From: Toxorhynchites rutilus septentrionalis
Taxonomy: Eukaryota; Arthropoda; Insecta; Diptera; Culicidae
Assembly: GCF_029784135.1 (NCBI RefSeq)
Contig: NC_073745.1
Span: 315,508,787-315,572,786 of the forward strand
DNA: 64,000 bases
Reading direction: 5' to 3'
A program made the position numbers and the translations under genes. A model generated the notes under the pieces. That model was given only the letters and a program-made list of their open reading frames with translations. It did no database searches and was not told the DNA's origin. Positions 55,809 through 64,000 of this stretch are shown in pieces; within the stretch, counting starts at the first letter, position 1; each line of letters opens with the position of its first letter.

Positions 55809-58498
55809 TAGGGATTGTTAACCGGTTTTACCGTTACCGGTTTTACCGGTAATACCGGACCATTTTTCATTACCGAATTACCGGTAATTTTACAATCAAC
55901 AACCGGTTATTTCGGTAATTTTTATTTTTTCACCATAAATAATATTTGCCTTTATGCCGCTTTAAAATTTTACTCGAGAATCTAAATAAGATCGGGAAAA
56001 CACAACGGCTGCGTCAGTGTCGATACCCATACGGGAGAAGATATCGACACTTACATGTAAACATGGCTAGAGGCACAAAAGTCTTTCTCTGTCTTTCTCG
56101 TTTCCATCGTTTCCATTCGCTGTATACATGAATGAGTGCTTGACGTGACATATCACCAGCAGCATACGAATGAAAGAGATGATGAATCAACATTGTGCCT
56201 GTCTCACCGCTTTCATACCGAAAAAACATCGATTGTTGTGAATTCATTCATTTGTTTTTTTTTAACACGCACGAGATTTTGGTTAGAACGAAACAAGTTT
56301 TGTTAGATAAAATGGATTTTGAAGGAAAAGTGAAGGCAGGATTGTCGGAAACCTCAGTATGGAAGTACTTTTTACGAGGTAAACAGAACAGAGGGATTGC
56401 AAAATGTGTCAAGTGTGATAAAATCATCAAGTGTGAAGGCTCAAGCACAAGTGGATGTAAAGCTCATCTCCGATTGAAACATGGAATACTACTGGACAAA
56501 CGACCTGCATCTGCCATTCCGGAACCGTCTAAAGAAGTTCCATCAACATCCGGACCCGAAGCCAAGAAGAGGAGTATCATCCGATATTTCTTCAAGTCAA
56601 GCCCTTTGGATGCTGTTCTAGCTAGATTGGCAGCTAAAGATGGAATACCGTTCAGCACTATTTGCAATTCGGAAGACATCAGGCAAGGGCTGGTAGCTCG
56701 TGGGTTTTCGGACATTCCTCGAACCAGCAATGGAATTCGCCAACGAGTCAAGACATTTTTCGAAACAGTCGTCATCGAGTATCGGAAAGAGTTTGAAAAT
56801 ATCAAAAAGGACGGGGGAAAATTAAGCCTAACCTTCGACGAATGGACTTCGATTAGAAATCGGCGTTACATGAACGTGAATGCTCATTCGGCCGATAAAA
56901 CTTGGAACCTCGGTCTGCAACGTGTTGAAGGCTCAATGAACGCGGAACGGTGTGTTACCTTACTTTCTGAGAAAACATCCCAATATGGAATATCGACAAC
57001 AAAGGACATAATGGGTGTCACGACTGATGGGGCGTCCGTCATGAAAAAAGTTGGAAGCCTCATACCAGCTGCGCATCAAGTTTGTCTCGCGCATGGCGTT
57101 CATCTAGCGGTCACAGACGTGTTGTATCAAAAATCCAATTCAACTTCGTATTCAGGTAATAATTGTAAAAAATAAATTAAATGATAAAACATAAATAAAT
57201 TTTCCGTTCAATGCAGATTTTGCCGATTATAACGGGTCGGACACAGAAAATGACGACGATAATGATGATATCACCGATTTTTTCGCGATCAACAGTGAGG
57301 AAACCGATGAATGTATCATTAAGCCCGAATACTGTCTAACAATCCAAAAAGTACGAAAAACGGTGAAGCTCTTCAGAAAATCTCCGGTTAAAAACGACGA
57401 AGTTCTCCAGAAGCATGTCACCGCGGACCACGGGAAGGATATTTGTTTGCTCCTTGATTGCAAAACTAGATGGAACAGTCTTCTGGCAATGTTGCGCCGA
57501 TTCTACTACCTCCGAACTTCAGTTCAAAAATCGATACTCGATCTGAAAACGAAGCACAATATAAGCTTCAGCGATCAAGAACTGACAGCGATAAAGGAAT
57601 TGGTTGATGCCCTCGAACCAGTTCTGGTCGCCGTTGAACTGCTATGCCGGAAGAATTGCACTCTTTACGAAGCTGACGTCGGATTGCAATTTATGCTAGA
57701 ACAGGTATCGGATCAACCATCAGAAATTTCGAAGCAGCTGCTTGAAGCCCTGATTGAAAGGATTACAGAAAGACGTTTCGTATATGCAGATTTGTTCGCA
57801 TATATGAATAATCATTCTGCTCGTGGTGGTGACACAGCTAATGGTGACTTTGGCGTTCTCTATCAAACGTCACGGACTACAATGATCAAGCAGGCATTTG
57901 AGATTGTGCGTGACCTGATGAAATTTGACCAAGATGGTATTGATTCAGTAGCTGGTAAACAGCAGGAGGAAAAGCCACTGGACGATGCAGAACCTGCAGA
58001 AAATTTGAGCATCAAGGAAAAACTGGAACGACGATTGCAACAGTCAAAGGTTTTAACGTCCAGCTCCAACACAACGTCTACAAACGTATTGATGAAGACC
58101 CTCAGACAAGAGTTTTCCTACTACGACGCAGAGAACATCAGAGGCAAATACATGACGATTGTATTTGATGCTCTTCGTACTGTACGCCCAACATCAGTGG
58201 ACTCTGAACGTGCCTTCTCCGCTTCTGGAAATTTCGTTAATAAGATTCGATCTAGATTAGGAGACGACACAATTAACATCCTTAGTGTCCTCAAGTATTA
58301 TTTTAGCCAAAAAACTGAGTAGCAAAAACTTGCTAAATGTTTTGTTTGTTTGTTATCTAATTAGTAACAATAAAAGCCATGGAATGGATTCATTTCAAAG
58401 TATTTTGTTTACCGGTGATTTACCGGTTTTACCGGTAATGAAATTTTCATTACCGAGTAACCGGTTATTGAAATTTTGGCACGGTAATGCAATCCCTA
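55809..58498 (+). mobile_element. hAT transposon, 2690 bp, apparently intact
   Basis: The ends are TAGGGATTG (55809) and CAATCCCTA (58498). The 8-bp target duplication ATATAAAC is perfect (55801-55808 and 58499-58506). Both subterminal regions are rich in ACCGGTAA/TTACCGGT words (55819-55925 and 58411-58480), as expected of transposase-binding sites. The single gene inside is open across its whole length once a short intron is removed. Complete ends, perfect duplication and open frame mark it as a recent, possibly active insertion. Confidence 0.93.
56312..58322 (+). CDS. hAT transposase with BED zinc finger, 649 aa, two exons
   Basis: Exons are 56312-57155 and 57217-58322, with a 61-bp intron (TCAG|GTAATA ... 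AATGCAG|AT, phase 1). It cuts and pastes the surrounding element. A BED-type finger lies at residues 32-57 (C32, C35, H52, H57). The RNase-H-like domain follows with FDEWTS (D176), VTTDGASVM (D239) and the CLAHGVHLAV motif (C258, H261, H264). CKTRWNS lies in exon 2, and the C-terminal dimerisation block has SVDSERAFSASGNF (E612) and IRSRLGDDTINILSVLKYYF. Start: MDFEGK is preferred over the in-frame upstream codon at 56195, because family members begin just before the finger. Catalytic roles of the named residues are by analogy. AATAAA at about 58369 could end the transcript. Confidence 0.9.
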
Positions 58499-58506
58499 AT
58501 ATAAAC

Positions 58507-59210
58507 CATCGAAAAAAAAAATAAATGGACGATAACTTCGTCAAATATGCTTCTTTTCATATACCGCTAAAAAACAATAAAAAAAACGCACAAGAACAGA
58601 AAACAGCACAAAAAAAAGCGCGCAAAAAAACCGCTCAAAAATAGGTTTTACTGTATATTTTGATAGGAAAAGGGTGGTAAAGACGGACACCCTAATTAAA
58701 ATTAATTTTTTTTTCGTGAATTTCACAAAAAAATGTATAGCTATCTCAACAGAAATTGATAGTCTAGGTCTCTTCTTAAAATAAAATTCGTCTTTGAGGC
58801 AGAATGTGTCCGGCATCTTTGAAAAAATAAGATTGAGTCGGGAAAGATGGACACTAACTGAAAATTCAAGTTCATGTACTCGATAGGTTTTAGAGGTCTT
58901 CAAATACGCCTTAAAAATGATCTTATTAAAAGGATAGAGTAAAATCACCTAGAAGGGCTTGTAATTTTTCTCATTTTTTCATGTCTAAAGTAGCTTCCGG
59001 CATTCGGGATGACCAATTCGGATTACGTTTTAATAACCGCTCTACTGATTCGTTGATGATATATGGTTGCACTTGCAAACGTAGTTAGTGGGCATATGTT
59101 AGAAAAAGGAGAAGATAATTCAATTGTTTTCAGAACAAAAGTCCTTTCCCTTCGACGGAGTGTTCGTCCTACGTGACTTGATAAGTATTTTTCATGAGTT
59201 TTTGGGTAAA
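58507..59210. other. AT-rich repeat-like spacer
   Basis: AAAGACGGACACCCT (58685) and AAAGATGGACACTAA (58842) are related words in direct order. The 135-codon minus ORF (58541-58948) is low-complexity. No gene. Confidence 0.35.
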
Positions 59211-59213
59211 AAA

Positions 59214-60290
59214 ACATAAATAACTTTAAGTAGGATTAAGATATTGACAAGTTCTGCATCGTAAAATGTTAGAATTGATAAGCTCTAAAAGTTATACGAA
59301 GGCAGTTTTGATGTAGAATTTGAAATATAAAAGTGAAAGCAAGAAAACCCGTTTTTTCATGATCACCCTAATGCAATTTTTTATTTTTTTATTTCATCGA
59401 AAATTTTGGACACCCTGTTTTTTGATAACATAAAAATGAGCGCTCTATCATATGTAACAACTTTGTTGAAGACAGTTTTTGTCTAAAGAACAAATATCTC
59501 AAACAAAGTTGTTTTTGGCGCTTTCTATCTAAGTTGCATTAGGGTAACCATGAAAAAACGTTTTTTTCTGCTTTAACTTTTATATTTCAAATTCTACATC
59601 AAAACTGTATTCTCACGATTTCAAGATCTTATCAATACCAACATTTTACGATGCAGAACTTGTCAATATCTTAATCCTACTCAAAGTTATAGATGTTTTT
59701 ACCCAAACACTCATGACTTAAATTGCAATTTACTCAAACACAAACAATAACATAGTTTTTAAAATCACATATTATTTAGAGTGAAATCTGTTCTTTCAAA
59801 TTCCGCCAACAAACATTTATGTTTGCCCCAGAAAAAATTACAAACAAATGAAAAGAGCGTGTTTTTGGGAAGAAATATCAATAACTTTGAGTGATGTTGA
59901 GTTATTGACAAGTTCTGCATCGAAAAATGTTTGTATTAGTAAGTTCTAAAAGTCTTCTGGAGACAGTTTGTATGTAGAATTTGAAATATAAAAGTTAGAG
60001 AAAAAAAAAATTTTTTTTTCATGATGACCCTAACGCAATATCGAAAAATGACGCTTACATATCAGTTATTTCAAGAGATAGAAAAAAACTTTGTTTTACA
60101 AAGATATTTCAAATAACTGGGACTACAATATTGTTGAACTATTCTCACCTCTATCTGTAAAGATAAGAAAGTTAGATTTTTTATTTCATCGACAATTTTG
60201 GTCACCCTATTTTTGATAACATAAAAATGAGCGCTCTATTGTATGTAACAACTTTGTCGAAGACAGTTTTTGTCCAGAGAATAACTGTCA
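59214..60290. repeat. Large imperfect inverted repeat plus a third copy
   Basis: Sequence at 59214-59375 (ATAACTTTAAGTAGGATTAA, ATTGACAAGTTCTGCATCG, GTAGAATTTGAAATATAAAA, CATGATCACCCTAATGCA) is inverted at 59536-59700. A direct copy lies at 59880-60040. ATAACATAAAAATGAGCGCT occurs at about 59427 and again at 60217. The unit resembles a foldback or MITE family. No coding sequence. Confidence 0.7.
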
Positions 60291-60579
60291 AGCTCTGAAT
60301 GCTAATTTCCACTTAAATGCATCTCCTGGACCAATGGTGCAATGGTGTTAAAAAAAACTGTTTCATAGTTCGGTTTTCCCGTAAATTCGACTGTAAAATA
60401 GTATTTATTTAGCGTTTATCAAATACACCATTGTGGAGCACTTACAGATTAGTTTCTTTACTATTTGATCCAATTGGCCTTTCAAAAATATTGCAGTTAT
60501 TAGATTAAATAGCTGTAAACAAAGTTACTAAATAATTCATATTGAATTCATGAATATTCAATCAGCTGTACTTACAAAT

Positions 60580-60580
<1 letters not shown>

Positions 60581-60622
<42 letters not shown>
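60581..60622. repeat. (AT)n microsatellite
   Basis: Alternating AT over about 35 bp with one G interruption near its right end. Confidence 0.95.
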
Positions 60623-61177
60623 ATAAAATATAAATTCTAAGAACCTTATATTTAATGTTGAATTCACTTTTTATAATTTACAGAACAATGAAGCTTTTCA
60701 TTAGCTATTGATTCAGCGTTAGCGCATCGTTTTTTTTTCTTCGGATTATCGCATTTAGCTATACACTGCGTTTCACAATTGTAGAACCACTCCATTTTTA
60801 TGAGTTTCCAGAGATACGTAAGAAGTCGGTTGAATTGAAGTATATAGTGTAGGATATGATAACTATCTTCATTTATAAGACTGGTCGTTTGAACTTTATT
60901 GTTGTGCCCAGGCGCGAAACATTCAGAAAACTAAAATTCCAATGTTTCATAACTATAGAACCAGATGGAAAAATTATCACTCCTCTACAAAATTAACGTC
61001 AGTTTAATATTATTGACAATAATTTTCTTATTCGTAGGTCATCTTTAGTTGCCAATCAGTTCAAATACCCTATCAAGAACATAGAAGGAGTGATCTTACG
61101 AATAGTAGATGCAGCTTACAAGCAGTATGAGTGATTTGAAGAGCTTAAACGAGCAGTATTCTCTGCGTAGAACGACA
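60623..61177. other. Spacer, possible old MITE
   Basis: ATTGTAGAACCACTCCATTTT (60778) has a degraded relative CTATAGAACCAGATGGAAAA (60953). No gene recognised. Confidence 0.3.
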
Positions 61178-63711
61178 TACCGTTCTGTCTCATATTCCGA
61201 ACAGACTCAAATTCCGAACACTTCACTGTTAAATCTAAATTTACTACACTTTAATGTTATAATTAATTGAATAATGAAAGCTCTGACATTCTTTAAGGTA
61301 TAAACTACATTTTAACATCATTTACAGGCATTGATTTAGCCTATAGTTTCAAATATTAAACATTTGCAAAAAAGTGACAGTCAAAACCATAGATAAAATG
61401 CTTGTGTTAGCAAATTGTGTAAAAAACAAGCATTGTTATTTTTTTTGTTTTTGTGGTTCTTTCAATTTCTTTGTTTGCTTTTTTCATGTTAAGTGCTAGA
61501 AAAAGTGAGAATCTACAATAAATAGATGAAAAATGATATTTTGTGCAGAAATATTCATTAAAATTAGTATTGAAGTAGTGTTCGGAATTTGAATCAAGTT
61601 TCTTTGCATGATTCAAATTCCGAACACTTCATTTTAAATGTAAATTTACTGAACTTTAATGATATAAATAGTTGAATAATGAGAGCCTTACCATTCTTTG
61701 GGTTGTAGGCTACATTTTCATACCATTTACAGGTATCGATACAGCCTATAATTTATAATATTAAGCATTTGCAAAAAAAAAAGTGACAGTCAAAACCAAT
61801 GATAAAATGTTTGCGTTAGAAAATTCCGTAAAGGACAAGCACCGTTATTTTTCCAGTTTTTGTAGTTTTTTCAACTATTTTGTTTGCTGTTTTCATATTA
61901 AGTGCTAGAAAAGGTAAGGAACTATAATAAATGGATGAAAAAAAAAAGATATTTTGTGCAGAAATATTCATTGAAATTAGTATTGAAGTAGTGTTCGGAA
62001 TTTCCATCCATGATTCAAATTCCGAACACTTTATTTAAACGTAAATATACTAAACTTTAATGGTATAAATAATTGAATAATGAGAGCCTTGACATTCTAT
62101 AGGTTATAGGCTTCATTTTAACATCATTTACAGGTATCGATCGATACAGCCTATAATTTGCAAAAAAGTGACAGTCAAAACCAAAGATAAAATGTTTACG
62201 TTAGCAAATTCCGTAAAAGACAAGCACCATTATTTTTTCAGTTTTTGTATTTTTTACTACTATTTTGTTTGCTGTTTTAATATAAAGTGCTAGAAAAGTA
62301 AAAATCTACATCAAATGGATGGAAAAAATGATATTTTATGCATAAATATTTATTAAAATTAGTATTGAAGTAGAGTTCGGAATTTGAATCGAGTTTCGAC
62401 GTATGATTAAAATCCCGAACACATCATTTTTAAATGAGAATTTACTGAACTTTAACGTTATAAATAATTCCATAATGAAAACCCTAACATTCTTTGGTTT
62501 GTAGGCTTCATTTTAAAATTCATTTACAGGTATAAATATTGCCTATAATTTATAATCTTAAACAGTTATCAACAAAAGTGACTATCGAAAAACAGTGATA
62601 AAATGTTTGCATTAGCAAAATCCGTCGAAAACAAGAATCGTGAATTTTTCGATTTTTGTATTTTAATTGCTGTTTATATGTTCGTTCGGTAAGAATCTCG
62701 TTACGAATCTTCTATAAATTGTTAAAAAAATCTTTTGTGAAGAAATCTTTATTAAAATTAACGTTTTATAGTGTCCGTAATTGGAATCAAGTTTCGAGGC
62801 ATGAATCTAGTTCCGAAAGAAAATGTTTGAACACTATTTTCCGGCAAATACAATGATAGTTCACAAATTAGGGTACAAAGACAATCCAACTCTGGTGCAA
62901 CAGTATAAAAAGAACATTTGTTAACAAATGTTTGCATGCACTTTCCTTGCAAAACGCATGTCGCAGGTGCAAAACCAACGAGAGTAAAATTGATTTTCTT
63001 AGCCAGGTCTTCAACTAAAACCACAATAACAAAACAAAATAATTAAAAAATAAAAAAAAAAACTAAAAATAATTTGCAAAAAAAAGGAATCCTTTTCGCA
63101 TAGATCACGCCTAGTCGCATAGGAATATCGAACGTAGACTAAATCATGTTAACTTTGAAAAAAAATAGCTCAAATGCGATAAGAAACACACCTCTGATTT
63201 TTGGATATCTTATGTAAAAACTCCTCAGCTGTCAAGAAAAAATATAAAAATATATAGCGCCCTTAGTCCCGAAACCATGTAAACTAGAAAAAACGAACAC
63301 AATCGATAATTACGAAAACCAAATCAAATTTTCTTGCAAGTGAAATATTTTTCCACAAAAGCTTATTATATATTCTAGCTTATTCGCTTTAATTTGATAT
63401 ATCGATCATCAGAATCGGTCCAGTAGTTCAAAAGTTATGAATTTTTTAAACAAATGCATTTTGGCTGTTCGGAATTTGGAACAAAATTATTCGGAATATG
63501 AATCAGTGGCATAAATGGTGTTCGGAATTTGAGACAAATGTGATTAATGTAATTTTTAGTTTGTCACCAATTTTTTTGAGTCAAATGAAAAAGAAGGCTC
63601 TATTGTATCCAAAAATCAAATTAATTTCGCGATAAAGTACCATTTTGAGTAATGAGACACTGTTTAATGGCCACCAAAGCTTAAGTGTTCGGAATTTGAG
63701 ACAAAACGGTA
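61178..63711. mobile_element. Element with inverted ends and four tandem ~400-bp units
   Basis: The left end TACCGTTCTGTCTCATATTC (61178) and right end, inverted, TACCGTTTTGTCTCAAATTC (63711) enclose 2534 bp. Inside, a unit opening ATTCAAATTCCGAACACTT repeats at about 61205, 61613, 62015 and 62406 (periods 408, 402 and 391). Each unit contains TTTACAGGTATCGAT, AAAAGTGACAGTCAAAACCA and AAGTGCTAGAAAA and closes with TGTTCGGAATTTGAATC, the inverse of its opening word. No transposase is encoded. Non-autonomous; superfamily unknown. Confidence 0.7.
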
Positions 63712-64000
63712 CAAGAGAACAAGGAATAGGTCAAGTTGGAGAGCGTGATCCAATAAAATGAGTGATAGTGGAAAACCACCAATGAAATGATAGAGTGAAA
63801 GAGTTTAGAATCAAAGAAATTATGAGAGTTGAAGAGTGAAATGAAATAATATGGATATTCAAAAAGTTGGTGAGAAAGAACGAGTTAGCGCAGGCGTAGA
63901 ATTTGTATTTTTAATTACAGAAATAGATTTCTAGAACTTTAAGTAGATTGAAAAACAGAAAGAGTATAAGAGAAAAAAATAAAGAAGAAACTATGTATAT
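63712..64000. other. Window end, nothing recognised
   Basis: Purine-rich sequence without ORFs or repeat words. Confidence 0.3.

Noticed and set aside
1..64000. Endogenous viral sequence
   Set aside because: I looked for polymerase, capsid and nucleoprotein motifs in the listed frames and saw none; all RT- and integrase-like hits fit transposons.

Overview
This is a nuclear segment of a dipteran genome, most likely a culicine-type mosquito; the genus cannot be settled from the sequence. The reasons are AT-rich DNA, short consensus introns beside multi-kilobase introns packed with transposons, a six-exon insect-type tetraspanin gene, and a DD37E Tc1/mariner transposon of the kind described from mosquitoes. 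There is no bacterial, organellar or viral gene content. Most of the 64 kb is transposable-element DNA, much of it nested.

Layout. (1) 1.4-15.3 kb, plus strand: two tandem paralogues of a small, probably secreted protein that I do not recognise. Gene A (1466-1940) lacks its first exon in the window. Gene B (2643-15248) is complete, but its signal-peptide exon is cut off from the rest by a 12-kb intron. That intron holds an array of CGG-GACGA-CCG motifs, an internally deleted mariner-like element, an RTE-like retroelement and a broken mariner. (2) 15.7-22.6 kb, minus strand: a complete tetraspanin gene of 285 aa, convergent with gene B; its 5.7-kb third intron carries a DD37E transposon with 49-bp perfect inverted repeats. 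(3) 23.2-26.7 kb: a decayed mariner split by two mirror-image copies of an unusual element, here called F. (4) 29.6-30.7 and 42-44 kb: islands of probably unique DNA with candidate first exons of secreted proteins. (5) 33-41.9 kb: a related element, E1, invaded by two mirror-image F elements and by a hAT transposon with an 8-bp target duplication; the hAT in turn contains F pieces. (6) 44.6-50.8 kb: two more E copies, one splitting a Tc3-like transposon, with small retroposons and MITEs. (7) 53.2-54.7 kb: an F-related minisatellite. (8) 55.8-58.5 kb: an apparently intact hAT transposon with one intron in a 649-codon transposase. (9) 59.2-63.7 kb: palindromic repeats and an element containing four tandem 400-bp units.

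The most interesting system is the E/F family. Its members end in a near-perfect 16-bp palindrome (GACGTAGGACTACGTC and variants), have a second hairpin near the other end, insert at A or T runs with apparent 5-base duplications, and sometimes carry a CCAAT-TATA-initiator promoter-like module. No coding region links them to a known superfamily, and I do not recognise them. The E copies serve as internal empty sites that define the F boundaries. Working parts of the window are otherwise limited: the tetraspanin, the secreted-protein pair, and possibly the 55.8-kb hAT.
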